Both the position numbers and the translations under genes were made by a program. A model generated the notes under the pieces. That model saw only the letters and a program-made list of their open reading frames with translations. It was not told the origin of the DNA and ran no database searches. A DNA stretch of 64,000 bases from Branchinecta lynchi (taxonomy: Eukaryota > Arthropoda > Branchiopoda > Anostraca > Branchinectidae): the NCBI GenBank assembly GCA_023053575.1, contig JAKZAP010000036.1:1-64000 (forward strand). The letters are read 5' to 3'. Below, piece by piece: positions 45,885-57,524 of this stretch (positions are counted from its first letter, which is position 1; each line of letters opens with the position of its first letter).

Positions 45885-46137
45885 GCACTCCTGAAGTGTT
45901 GCTCTTTGTGGAATCCCACAAAGTATGTGATGAGATACCTTTGACCCTACCTTAGGGATACTTATACTACTTATCTCTGAATCGACACAGTGAATTAGCA
46001 AATACCATTTGTTTTAGCCTTAGCTGGAATAGTCCGGTTGGAATCTTGGATGTTTAAGAATGAACATGATTTTCTTATGCTGTTATTGCCAGAAATAATT
46101 AACTAGTGGATCTGGTTAATGGTCAATTACAGTGGTC
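45885..46137. other. Diverged family A head and unassigned DNA
   Basis: TTTGTGGAATCCCACAAAGT followed by GATGAGATACC at 45904-45940 aligns with the A head (GGGATCCC...GAGGGATACC) and forms a 19-bp hairpin. No A body follows. Confidence 0.5.
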
Positions 46138-46337
46138 AGGGGCGTCGCTAGCCAAAACTCGAGGGGGGGGGGGGTGGATTAACTCTAAAAAAAAGAGCAA
46201 GAAAAAAAATGTTGTGTTCATTCATCGAACACAATATCATGGGCTGAATAGATAAGAGCTGTCAGTATTGATCTCGATACAATGGGAGTATTAAATTGGG
46301 AGGGGGGGATAGAACCCGAGGGCATTAAGTCCGTTGT
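46138..46337. repeat. hAT-like end (family F relative)
   Basis: CAGGGGCGTCGCTAGCCAAAA at about 46137-46157 matches the inverse of the F right end (TTTTGGCTAGTAACGCCTCTG). A G run follows. The other end was not found. Confidence 0.6.
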
Positions 46338-47505
46338 CAATAGAGCAAAATAACACTAGGGAGTAGCGCCAAGACCGATGCTTTCCATGCTTTGAAAACG
46401 GGCAATACTCGTAGCGCCGCCCACTGCGCTTGCGGCATTTGAAGTGAGACAAACTTGCAGGTTTAGGAATCTCCAGTAAAGCAAAGGTGGAGTCTGGAAA
46501 CACCAAGGTAACAATGGAGGCTGTATCAGTTTTTTTGCTATGTTCAGAAAATAATAATGATATATTGCAAAACAACAAGGCCACAAAGCCTCTAAAACGT
46601 TTTCTGAAAACATTTAGGGTCATACATTTGGGAAAGAAACATTTCTTCAATTTCTTTCTTGAATCAGCTCATTGATTAAGAGTTTGCTATTTGTTCGGGC
46701 AGTTGATTCCATTGGGGCGGCACACGGTTTTGAAGCTCCACCGACCAATATCTATGCAGAAACTCTCTGTGGTGAGTTTAAGGCTATGGCCGCATTAGTT
46801 GTTAAAGTTGAAGTTGATGACGTCGTCAGCTTTGACGTTTTCGTACATACAGTGGCATAGCTTGTATGTCTCAGTGAGGTCCCCCCCCCCTTTGGAAACG
46901 GTATGCCAGCGAATGGATTTTAAGTCTTTCAAGCATTTGCTGGTATGGGAGATGCCCCAGTTTAGGTGGGAATCTTGTGAACCGCCGCTGAACAGTCTCG
47001 AGGGTATCAATGTCTATTGTAAAAAGGGTCTAACTGAGCAGTGTACATATTTGAGAGTGGGCCTTACCAGCGTAAGGCCCACACCGTTACAGCGTAGAGT
47101 GTAGTAAGCATATGCTCGTCCTGAAACTGAAAAGATCTTTGAAGTAAACCAGCAGCTTTGTTAGCCTTGGAAATGGTCTGTTCATAGTGGCTGTGGAAGC
47201 TTACTCGGGAGTCAACTATGACAACCAAATTCCTCTCCTCATCGCAGCTGCTTAGAGAGGTGTAAAATGACGGCCTTTAGTTCGTCCTAAGGTCATCAGG
47301 TGGCTTTTCGTTGCGTTGATTTCGATCAGCCATTGATTTATGTCATCTACATCAGCCTGTAGTTGCAGTGAGTCTTCAGGGGATTCGATCACTCCGTATA
47401 CTTTCGTGTCATCAGCATACAGCAGAATAGTAGAATATATTCCGTCCACAAGGTCACTGATGTACAGACTTAACAATAAAGGGCCTAGAACAGAACCTAG
47501 AGGAT
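46290..47505 (-). pseudogene. Decayed LINE reverse transcriptase and C-terminus (minus strand), with a family C fragment at its 3' side
   Basis: On the minus strand 47500-47255 reads GSVLGPLLLSLYISDLVDG, ILLYADDTKVYGVIESPEDS, then DVDDINQWLIEINATKSHL: the RT PQG-like and YADD motifs and following thumb. Downstream come GDLTETYKLCHCMYENVKAD, DVINFNFNN and FFPKCMTLNV. Order and wording match the + copy at 12690-13680. Frames are broken. At 46338-46500 family C ends (GAGCAAAATAACACTAGGG, AGACAAACTTGCAGG) are joined to it. Confidence 0.88.
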
Positions 47506-47648
47506 AGGCGAGAAAATGAAGTCATCAGCGAGGTTGATGAACGACTGAATGTGCTTCAGTAGGGGCGTTCTCTATCGCTAGTGGTGCTAGTATCGTTGAT
47601 ATTCATGTGTGCGTCAATTTTGTCAGGTCCCCTTACTTAGCTCTGGTT

Positions 47649-48480
47649 CAGAGCAAAATAACACTAGGGAGTAGCGCCAAGACTTGAAAAAGGGACACAC
47701 ACTCGAATAGCAGCGACAGTAGCACCACTGGCGATAGCGAACGTCCCTACTGAAACTCAACCTGTCGTGCACAAGCGCTGGCTCGAATAACTTCATACTC
47801 TGAATTCTGCAGAAAAAAGATGCACTATCCCCTGTTTCCTCGATGTGTGCAGACCGCATCTTAGGAGGGTTTTCGCGAGCTGGAAAGCCAAGTCCGAATG
47901 ACTTTCCAATAGTTTTCGCGCTACATTGTAAATTGGCCGAACTTTCCAACCCAGTTTTCACGCTTCAGAAACCGATGCAGCTTTCCCGGAAACTCATTCC
48001 ACGAGATTAGTGGAAAGCTCCGCTGAAAATTGAATGTTTCGGCGGGAATTTCAAAAGTGTGGAGAAAAAACATTGCAAGTATCACTAATAAATAAATAAA
48101 AAATGACAATCGTAATTATGGTGACTTCGATGGAAAATATGAGAATCAAAGAACCGTTACGTGATTTATTTATTCGAAAAGTTTGTAATTCAACATTTTC
48201 TCGGCGATATCAGCTTTCAATGCGTTTTCACGATCTGTCCAGGGGGAAAGTGGAAAGTTATTCCAGGAATCGCTTTCCCACAGTTTTCGCGATGCGCTTC
48301 GCTCGACGGAAAGTGATCTCGCGAAATTCCTCCTCTTAGCTTTACTAGAAATTTTTAAATCCGCAAGTTTGTCTCGCTTTGAAAGCAGCAAATTTGGTGG
48401 GCGGCGCTATGAGTATGGCCCGTTTGCGAAGCAAGGAAAATATAGGTTTTGACGCTACTCCCGAGTGTTATTTTGCTCTG
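47649..48480. mobile_element. hAT-like element family C, complete copy with 8-bp duplication
   Basis: Ends CAGAGCAAAATAACACTAGG and (inverse) CAGAGCAAAATAACACTCGG. Flanked by perfect CTCTGGTT at 47641-47648 and 48481-48488. Interior: GAACGTCCCTACTGAAACTC, CAGCGCTGGCT, GACAAACTTGC-type sequence. A possible further nested piece, 47875-48340, is bordered by TTTTCGCGAG and CTCGCGAAA. No transposase seen. Confidence 0.92.
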
Positions 48481-48510
48481 CTCTGGTTCTCAGTACACTA
48501 TCCATCCTTC

Positions 48511-49696
48511 CAGTGCTTCCACTTGCTCCACTTCGAAAATCCTGCCGGGAACCCCAAAAATCCTGAAAAATCCTGCTCGGAAAGTTCAAAAATCCTGCAA
48601 GAAATCCTGCCGTAAAAAATAAATATGTCAGTACTAATTAAAGGGATAGTTGTTAAGACTATATATAGCTGGAGGATTTGAGCAAACGTATCTGAATTTT
48701 TCGTCTCTATCGTTTGGGAGGACTAGAACGTTTTTGCCGTAAGAACTAAATAAATATTAAACGACCAAATACAAACACCAGGGTAACTACTGGGGGGGGG
48801 GGGGACACCTCCGTCCCCAATGTTGTTGGCCAGTCAGTATAAAATTACCGAGTCTGCGCGAAGCGCCGCGATTTTTCGTCAAAACAGTTGATTTTTTTTC
48901 AAGGGAACAGTCGATTTTTCTGAAAATCAGTTGATTTTTTATCAAAAAGTTGGGTTTTCTGAAAATCAGCCGACTTTTTTTCAAAACAGTCGTTTTTTTC
49001 TAGAAAACAGTCGTTTTTTCTATAAAAACAGCCGGTATAAATTACCAGCCAGTCGGTAAATGCCTTGCCCTCTCCCCCCCACCCACCTAACATTTTGGCT
49101 AGTAACGCCTCTGACCAACACTACCATTAAAGACGGCGTCTCTAGACGGGACTTGAAAATGTACATACAACAGGAGCAGCGGCAACGTCTGTACCCAGGA
49201 CAAATTATACTAAGCGCCGCAGGCAAACGTTTTTAAACACGCCTTTTTTTCTGGCAAAATTTAACTTAAATTCTAGCTTTTAGTGTGGTTTATACTAAAA
49301 AATATTCCAAGCCTTCAACGCTTACTATAAATGACGCACCCTTCTTCTAAATAGGGAATATAAACTACAAAATGCGCCGCATGCGAAATTTTGTGAAAAC
49401 ACTGATGATCAAAGCGTCTTTTTGCTATCCGAAATGAAGACACGATCAGACGATTAAAACGAAAGAAATAAGCCGCATCCCCTCGTTTTCATAGCTAAAC
49501 TAGATTTCTGGTTGTTTTTTCTCAAAAATCCCTAACTCTTACTGCAGTCTGTTAAAAATATCAGCAAATTCCTGATAAATCCCGAAGAAGTCCGGAAATC
49601 CTGTAAAATCCTGGAATCTCAAAAATCCTGAAAAAAATCCTGCAGGGACCCAAAAATCCTGAATTTCAGGATAAATCCTGCAAAGTGGAAGCACTG
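48511..49696. mobile_element. hAT-like element with CAGTGCTTCCACTT ends and 8-bp duplication
   Basis: The left end CAGTGCTTCCACTT (48511) mirrors the right end AAGTGGAAGCACTG (49696). Flanked by perfect CATCCTTC at 48503-48510 and 49697-49704. AAAAATCCTGC repeats lie near both ends. A family F MITE is nested at 48779-49113. No intact transposase frame. Confidence 0.9.
48779..49113. mobile_element. hAT-like MITE family F, copy 3 (nested)
   Basis: Begins CAGGGTAACTACTGGGG and ends GGCTAGTAACGCCTCTG. Flanks ACAAACAC and ACCAACAC are an 8-bp duplication with one change. Interior AAAACAGTCGATTTTTC repeats. It is younger than the element containing it. Confidence 0.85.
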
Positions 49697-49704
49697 CATC
49701 CTTC

Positions 49705-50984
49705 GCCGAGGAAGACCCAAGCTTTATGAATCGGTCACAAATGTAATAGGTTATTTGGCTAATGTTAGTGATTGATATAACGTTTTCTTACAGGTCGAGG
49801 GACAGAACCTATGCCATCATCGGCGATCAGCACCATCGTATCATTTTACTGCATTTTGTGGATTTTTCTAAAATAAAAAACCCTGGTATACTGGACTAGT
49901 TTCTTTATGACATGTACAGCTTTTTCCTTAGCCTTTTTTTCCCTCGATTCAGTTAGCTATGACAAATCATGCATCAAGCTTGGTACGAAACAGAACGCGA
50001 TTTTGTCCGCTTCTAGAACACAACCCGAATAAAGAGCGCGACACGAAATGGCGCGGTGCAAATTTTGCCGTGCCTGCGCTCATATTTTTCGCCTGCAATG
50101 CGGTCAAGTGCACGTGAATTTCCGTTCAATAGTGCCTTAGAGAGTTGAAGCTGCAGTTTTATGCATAGTGCGAAATTTTTTGGCAGAGCAGACTAACTAA
50201 AACTGAGTTGACACTGACACTGAGTTCATGTCAGTTTGACTTGCCGAAAAAACTTATATCCATGCATTTGCGGGGGCTTCGCCGTCCGACACAAGTTACT
50301 TGGGGCAAAGTTCTGCCGACGAATAACTCTACAAGTATTCCTGTTGGTTACATTCCAGCTGATTTCGAACAAAAATGGGCAGAGGTAGACTGTTGGTATA
50401 CTTTTGCAAGCCCTTCACGCCGAAAAAAATTTGGGCTAAACTGCAAGTTTAGTCCTGGTCTTTAGTCCATAGTCATAGCAAATGGCTGGAATTCGAGTAT
50501 GCTGTTTTAGTCGGCCAAAATAGAGCCTTGTTTTCCGTAAAATTGGAGAAAGGAGACATAAAAAACAATTTTCTAGACATTTCCCCTCACATAGGTTATC
50601 TTTTACCTCCAAATCACTATTCCTTTTTTGGCATACCTTACCTGAGCTGAGCTTGTGTGGGTCTGTGTTAACGAAAATGCCAGCAACAAACGAAATAACA
50701 AACGAAAACACTCTCTATACTGTTTTCAACAACCTTTATACTGTCTCATTTCACTGCGTAGATGTTTTGCGTACGGATTATGTCGCGTGTTGAAAGCCAT
50801 TTACTTTTCGGTCTTCTGGCGGTCGCCGGATCGGAATTTTTTGAAATAACTGAAACTTGGTATGTCTCTTTGGATTTTCTTGTTGTTTGTTGGTAGTTTT
50901 CATGTGTTTGAACATTCAGAAAGGCTGTAGTGATGGTAATCATTGTTTCTCCTGCAGAAATAGCATTTTTATATACCTGCTTTA
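49705..50984. other. Unassigned DNA
   Basis: AAATAAAA near 49872 lies after an open stretch following TTACAG (49796: SRDRTYAIIGDQHHR). An 85-codon frame at 50208-50465 (LRGLRRPTQVTWGKVLPTNN) is unrecognised. Neither is called as a gene. Confidence 0.4.
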
Positions 50985-51259
50985 AGTTTCATTAAGATCC
51001 GATCACCCGTTCGTAAGCTAAAAATATCTCATTTTTCCTATTTTTTCCGGATTCCCCCCCCTCCACTCCCCTCCAGATGGTCGGATCGAGGAAGCGACAA
51101 TTTCTAATTTAATCTGGTCCAGTTCCTGATATGCCTGCCAAGTTTCATCGTCCTAGCTTATCTGGAAGTGCCCGAACTAGCAAAACTGGGACCGACAGAC
51201 CGACTGACGGACATAAATTACAATCGCTATATGGCACTTGAGTAAGCTCAAGTGCCATA
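50985..51259 (-). mobile_element. Family B element, short minus-strand copy
   Basis: AAGTTTCATTAAGATCCGAT, CCACTCCCCTCCAGATGG, GACCGACAGACCGACTGACG microsatellite, and terminal hairpin ATGGCACTTGAG/CTCAAGTGCCAT. Only the 5' third of the element. Confidence 0.8.
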
Positions 51260-52443
51260 AAAAAAACGTAACACAATCCAAATGATGCAGTCTATTCAGT
51301 TAAATGATAAACACTTAAGTTGGCTTTTCATTTAAACTTCTCTAAGTAACTTAACGTATCCCAGAGAAGCTCTTAGTACTCGGTTCATCTCGAATTATCC
51401 CAAAGTAGCTCTAAGTATCTCAGCATGTCTGGAAGTATCCTAAAGTGCCTCAGATTATTTCTATCTTTTCTCGAAAAATCTATAAATGTCTCATAAATAT
51501 CTCGCAGATATCGTACCCTGCGAGTTCAAGAACGATCTGCGATTAACATATCCCAGAGAAGCTTGACGTGTCTTTACAGGTCTCAAAGTAGCTGTGATTA
51601 CCTCGAAGTATCCTAAAGTATCCGAGGTTTTTAGAGTATCTTTGTTAAAGCACAACTCTTACTAGAAATGATCATTTCCCTGTGTAATGAGTCAGAAAAA
51701 AAGTTTTCCGAAAATACCATTATTTTCCACCTGGAACTAGCTATGTTCTTGTTAGCGCTTATCGCCTCTGTCCAGCCGTCCTGAACTCCGACACGGCGGC
51801 TGGGCGCAAAACATTTTAAACTGAACGCACCGTGGTAAAATTGGGAAAACTAAGCAAATAAAAGAATTAAAAAAAACGGAAGATTCTCATATCCTTAGGT
51901 GTGATAGAGTTGCCAGCGGGCGTTAAAGATTCCGGCAAACTTTGCGTTGCGTGACGACCGAAAAAACGCTAAAATTAGTAGGCACAAAACGAAACAAAGG
52001 AGAAAATTGGGGATTCCATAAGGGAGCTGGGTATGTTGTAAAAAGCAGAATAAGCAAGAGGGGTCCTTTTAACTATGTACCTTGCTCATCCTTGTGACGC
52101 AACTATGGGGGATGTTAGGAAAAAGTTTCCCTGAGAAGTACTGGTGTTTTCTTCTCTGCGAGTTTTAAAGTTCGAACGAAAGGGGCTGAGATACGACTGT
52201 CTAGTTAACCATCACTTATCACGCTTTCGAGTACTTTTCTAAGTGTTCAGTTTTGGAGAAGAAAAATCTCAAGTGGAGCAAGTGCACCTGGAGCGGGATT
52301 TGAACCCGTCTACTTTGACTTACCGGATCGACGCTCTAACTATATGAGCTACCGAGCGGCTTTTTATACTAAATTCGCAGACCAACCCGCAGTTAGGAAC
52401 GGATTACAGGAACAGTTATCTCGCTAGATAAATGTTTTATTTT
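51260..52443. other. Unassigned DNA with AGTATCC-type repeats and a tRNA-like relic
   Basis: 51340-51630 has scattered GTATCCCAGAGAAGCT and AAGTATCCTAAAGT units, possibly related to the GGGTTACTTT repeats of 10652-10866. 52185-52215 has GAGATACGACTGTCTAGTTA from MITE P. 52280-52365, on the minus strand, has tRNA-like boxes (GTAGCTCATATAGTTAGAGC, GGGTTCAAATCCC), but the acceptor and anticodon stems do not pair, so it is a SINE or relic. Confidence 0.55.
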
Positions 52444-53663
52444 TATGGCACTTGCCCTTCGGCCAAGTGCCATATAGCGATCGCAGTTTCTGTCCGTCCG
52501 TCGGTCGCTCCAGGTTCTGCTAGTTCGGTCACTTCCACATAAGCTAGAACGATGAAATCAGGGACTCCAAATGATTAAGTTTGAAATCGTCAATTTCCCG
52601 ATCCGAGCATCGTGGGGGATTGGAGGGAGGGGGAATCCGGAATCTTGAGGTATTTATAACTTTTGAACGGGTGATCGGATCTTAATGAAATTTTATATTT
52701 GGAAAGATCTCGTGCCTCAGACGACCCGCCTAAAATCCGGACTGGATTCAGGGACTTCGGGGGGGAGGTCGAGGGGGGAACCGGAAATTTTTTGAGAAAT
52801 GCTTAGAGTGGAGGGATCGGGGCGAAAGATGGAGGGAAGTACAAGCGCAAGTCCTAGATACATCGTTGACATAACCGGACCGGATACGGGCACTGTGGAG
52901 GAAGTTGGGGGGGGGGGGGGTGGAATTCGGTGATCCTGCGAATTCGGGACTAGGAAGGTGAAATTTTGTGGGCATATCAGGGACCCGAACAGAAATCCTT
53001 GAGAATAGTCATTTCCCCGATCCGACCATCGTAGGAGGAGTGGAGGGATAGGGAATCCCGAAATTAGTAACATTTATAACATTGGAACGGGTAATCGGGC
53101 GTGCATGAAACGTGTCAAGAACAAGTGCCTCAGATGTTCCTTTTCAAATCCGGACCGGATCTGATCACTGGGGGGGGGGGGAGCTGGAGGGGGCACCGGA
53201 AATCTCGTGAATCGCTCAAAGTCCAGGGATTTCGTTGGAAGAACGAGCGTAAACCCTAGATACATTCCTGACAAAACAGGAGCGGATCGTATCACGGTGG
53301 GGGAAGTTGGAGAGGGTTTTCCGGAATTCCGGTGAGCTCGAGCTAGGGTGCTTCCAGATGTGCTAGAACCATGAAACTTGACAGGCCTATTAGGGACTCA
53401 TATTGAATTCAAAATGCCCCTTCCCCGATCAAATCATCGTGGGGGGATTAGGGGGAGGGGTAATCCAGAATCTGGTGACATTCATAACTTCGGAACGGGG
53501 ATCGGACGTGCATGAAACTTGACAAGTGTCAAGAACAAGTGTCTGAAATCTTCAGTTTTAAGTCCGGAGTGGGTCTGATCACTGCGAGGGGGGGGGGGGG
53601 GCTGGAGAGGGACAAACATGCTAGCTGTTCCGACAAGTACCATATGAGCTTTCAGCTCTTGTT
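52444..53663 (+). mobile_element. Family B element, complete short copy
   Basis: Head hairpin TATGGCACTTG/CAAGTGCCATATAGCG, GTCCGTCCGTCGGTC microsatellite at 52492-52507, about two and a half sets of units with GATGAAA, CCGGATC and G runs, and the tail ACCATATGAGC...CAGCTCTTGTT. The best copy for defining both ends. Confidence 0.87.
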
Positions 53664-54748
53664 AACAGTTCACTTCCCCATGGCACGATAGTGGTATATA
53701 TTCAAAACAAAAATATGGTTTTAATACTAACTAATAATAAATCTCCACTTGCTTGTCTGCGGGGCTCGACATTGGAGACCTAGATTTCTAAATCCAAAAT
53801 TTAGTTCTAGTTTGTCCGCAACGGTAGAAGTCCCTTGTATAAATTCAGTCCCCGCTTAGATATTTATGGGTGGAATGTTCAATAGACACCAACGTTTACA
53901 CTCCACATAGCAACAACTTTTAGCGTAACTCCGTTTTGCCCTTTCTTGCAATTCGCCATGTAATTCCGAGTGGAACATCCTTGATACGGATAGATGACGC
54001 TTTTTTAGTCTTCCAGCTCTTGTTCCAGCGGCTGCATAGGAGATGGAGATAATGTTTCTTGTTTTGACGAGAAAAAAACGTGCCTTTGTAAGTGGGATGT
54101 CCTTGGGTTTGAGCAGCGCGTGTAGCTTGATATGTATTGATTCGGAAGAGTTTGTTCTTGTTTCTTCGCCGCTGGAGCTGAGACCTGGGCCAATGAACCA
54201 AAGAATGAGATTTAATAGAAATTTTTCTAGCGAATAGTAATCATTATTCTCAGTTTTCTTAGTTTCTATTTTTCCTGAATAAGTGAGAACCTTTTTTCTA
54301 TTTTCTCCGCTTTCGTGTTTTCCTTTCTGTTCAAAATCATCCTTTTTCTATAACATTGCTCAAACAAAACGTTCAATCGTCTTTCGTAACATTTGCATTC
54401 AGTTGGTCTCTTGTCTCCTTGTTTTCTTTTCCTTTTCTCCACTTGTATGGCACTTGTTAAAATGCTGCCTTCGGCTCAAGTGTCACCTCTTAGTGTCTGA
54501 CACTCTATTCTGCACTTGTCTGGCACTTGCTAAAATGCTGCCTTCTTCTCAAGTGCCACCTTGTAATAGCCGCGTTCGTTAGGTCGTTTAAATATTTTCA
54601 TATTATTAGTGTTTTCTTTGGCACGTTCTATAGACGTCGGTCCACGAACGAAGTTGATACGAAAACGTTAAGAGTCGAACTAACTTAATATTTGCAACAG
54701 CAGCTACAACAAAGTACTAAAATGGATTTTAGCATAACAGGACCATTG
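53664..54748. other. Unassigned DNA with a short tandem repeat
   Basis: 54446-54565 carries two copies, about 78 bp apart, of TGGCACTTGNTAAAATGCTG then CTCAAGTGNCACC, a relative of the family B head hairpin. Overlapping frames at 53920-54237 have no recognised domain. Confidence 0.5.
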
Positions 54749-55782
54749 TTTTTGGGATCCCAAAACGTAAGTGGAGGGATACCTATGACATCGCAAAAAA
54801 TTGTCCGTCTGTCCGCACGATAACTCTCGAAGGGACTGAGATATTTTGATGAAACTTGGTAGGAGGACCCTTTGGGTCAAGTACAGGTCAAGTTCGAAGA
54901 TGGGATATGCAGCCCTGTAAATATTCTTTGAGCCCAAGCTGACTTTGAAACATTTATTCAAACAATGTTTTCAACGGATACGTCAGCTACGATTCTTCAT
55001 CAGCGATATTTCGGCCCTTCTTGGCAAGGACCGCAGGCATGCAGCCCTATGTTTCAGGGTGGGGTTTCAAATTAAGGGGCACAACAAATATTCTTTGAAA
55101 GCGATTGAGATAGTTGATTTAGGTGTAAAGAGACATGCTGAATTCGAATATGAACTTTATTTTCTCGCCAGAAAACTAGTTCGGCCGGAATCCGGCCCGA
55201 ACCGAAGTTAAAAGTAAAAGTTTTATTTAAATTTGATAAGATCTGCAATGAGAAGACATGCTGAAGTCACACATGACAATAATATTCTCACCGGACGTAT
55301 TATCGCGCGGAACCCGGCTGAAACCGGAAAATTAGTTAAAAGTAAAAGTTTAATCTGAAGTTGATTGTTGGATGTAGGGGTAAGGAGACTTTAGTTTTTT
55401 TGCCATCAAGTAGTTCGTCCGGAATCCGGCCGAAACCAGGTTGGGCAGAAGTAAGGAACGAAGGATATACGACGTAGGCTATAGGGTAAATATACCCTAT
55501 AGCTGAATCTGTATCTGCTCCAACCATATGCTGAATCCGTATCTGAATATTTGACAGTGCAAAACGGATATCTTCAGATATCTGAACTCGTTGAAATTCA
55601 GCTGGCGTATCCGGTTTTCTCTGTCAAATACGAATTCGGTCTTCTCCTATTATTACCATTGGCCTTTAACCTGTTTGTAAATTAAAGTAAAAAAGTCTGT
55701 CGAAGACCGAATATCTACAGGACCGAATTGTCTGGAGCAAATATCAAAATTTTGGGACCCCATCGAAACCTTTGGTCTTGTT
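54749..55782 (+). mobile_element. Family A element, copy 8, with two foldback D insertions
   Basis: Head TTTTTGGGATCCC and GTAAGTGGAGGGATACC; tail GGGACCCCATCG...GGTCTTGTT. A D' fragment at about 54918-55035 splits the sequence at GCAGCCCT, which appears on both sides (54909 and 55040). A second D at 55545-55632 (TA|TTTGACAGTGCAAAACGG to CTGTCAAA|TA) splits a tandem unit. Confidence 0.85.
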
Positions 55783-56750
55783 AAACTTTGTTCACATCTT
55801 TAATCAGTTTGGTCGATATTTTTGAAAATTCGAGCCTAATTACTGAACGGAGATGTTGAAACTGACTTTCCGGCTCAGTTCGTCGTTTCAGGAACGACGA
55901 ATGAAACGGCAGTTCAAGCACACAAAAAACTCCTTATTATCGGCAGTTCAACGCCGTTAACGAACGTCATTGTAAAGAAAACGCTTGTAGTAGAGCGGCG
56001 AACCGAACGAAAAAAACGAACGCAGCTGATGTCTGTCACTTTGTCAAATTTTTTTCCAGTTCCTTTACTTCAAAATAAGCTAGAACCAAGAAAATTTGCA
56101 TACATAAGGATCTGACAAAATTCTCCATACAAAATCGACAAACTTGGGTGATCCGATTGAAACAAACTTGACGGTTGGTAAAGCAGATGTCGCTTAACTG
56201 TCCGGAATCCATCCGATCACGTGGAAGGAAGTTTTTGTTGTTCTTTTTTCACACGCGTAGGGACCATACAGATGGAGGGATTGTGATGAAACTTGGAAGG
56301 TACAAGGTCGTTGGCCTAGATGTGCCATTTTGGGGCCCAAATGGATCCGAACTTGGTGGGGATGAGTTGGAGGGAAACCACACTAAAGATTTTGGCACAT
56401 CGCTCCAACGTTAAGGCAAGCCTCAGTGTATGACCACCGATGATCAGACTTTGGGCCCCTTGCCTTGGGGAAATAGCACACAGTTTGTTTGAAAAGCTAA
56501 TTTTCAGTTCAACTACTTATCTTGGGGGGCACTGTGCCCTAGCTTCAGAATTGATGTGTGACTGGGATACACTTGGATGCGACATATATGTGTCCAAACT
56601 GCGTCTGGCAACGACTGATGCAGCGTGTCTGGGGATAGGCGTAAGACAAATACACAGATTCTGGCCTCATTATCCGAATTTATCATCGCCGGGTGTAGGA
56701 ACTAGTGGAGGTAGTACCTTTATTCGCTTCTACAGTACGGATCGGTTATG
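55783..56750. other. Unassigned DNA with weak family B similarity
   Basis: GATGGAGGGATTGTGATGAA, ACTTGG and GATCCGAACTTGGTGGGG at 56270-56370 resemble family B units. The 114-codon frame at 56440-56784 runs into the hAT-like element and is not supported. Confidence 0.4.
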
Positions 56751-56758
56751 CTCCGGGT

Positions 56759-57516
56759 CAGAGCAAAATAACTCTAGAGAGTAATGCGCGAACTTTGAAA
56801 AAGTGAAACACATCAAACTGCAGCGACAATAGCTCCACTAGAGCACGCGAACATCCCTACTGAAACTCAACCAGTCGTTAAAGTTTAACTGAACAGGCAA
56901 CTTATTTTTACATCTTAGATTCAAATACATTGAATTATTACAACACCTATTGGGGATTTTCATTCTGTCCACAGTAGTCTTCAGTAGGGACGTTGGGAAT
57001 GTGGACGCTTTCCCATGGTGAATCCGTCCACAATTCGCCCGCGAAAATCACTGCACTATCACCATCACTAGCTAGCACTAGTTTTTGGCACTGCAGACAC
57101 TTATTTGTTTATTTGATACACAATTTATTTACTCGTTTGCTGCTGGTATTGTTGCCAAATGTTCCAGGCACCATAGAGATATCACAAAAACGGGAAGAGC
57201 GGCAAGCACAATGGGATAATCGATTATTTGGAAATATCAGAAAAACAAACTAACGCTTTTTCATCGGGTTTTCAAGATTATATAAGCGAACAAGTGATGG
57301 GTAACTAGACTGTCGTATCCTAGCCCTTTTCGGTTAAACTTTAACGAGCGCTGGCTCGCCTGGCAGTCGCCTGGCTTTGCAACGCATCTTAGCCTTGCTA
57401 GACTTTTCTATGTCCGCCACAGCACACACAAACAGGGCGGCGCTGCGACGGAGGCCCATTTTTGATAGATGGGAAGGATAGGTCTTCGCATTACTCTCTA
57501 GAGTTATTTTGCTCTG
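56759..57516. mobile_element. hAT-like element family C, complete copy with nested MITE P
   Basis: Ends CAGAGCAAAATAACTCTAGA and (inverse) the same, a perfect inverted repeat of about 30 bp. Flanked by perfect CTCCGGGT at 56751-56758 and 57517-57524. Interior as in 47649-48480. MITE P is inserted at 56882-57340 in the CAGTCGT..CAGCGCTGG segment. Confidence 0.93.
56882..57340. mobile_element. TTAA-flanked MITE (family P), copy 5
   Basis: AGTTTAACTGAACAGGC to TTTTCGGTTAAACT, with TTAA on both sides (56878-56881, 57341-57344). The empty counterpart in the other family C copy reads GTCGTGCACAAGCGC, where TGCA stands in place of one TTAA. TTAA duplication is the hallmark of piggyBac-type elements. 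No transposase. Confidence 0.9.
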
Positions 57517-57524
57517 CTCCGGGT

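Noticed and set aside
52280..52365. Possible tRNA gene on minus strand
   Set aside because: Perfect B box, but acceptor and anticodon stems do not pair and position 33 is not T.
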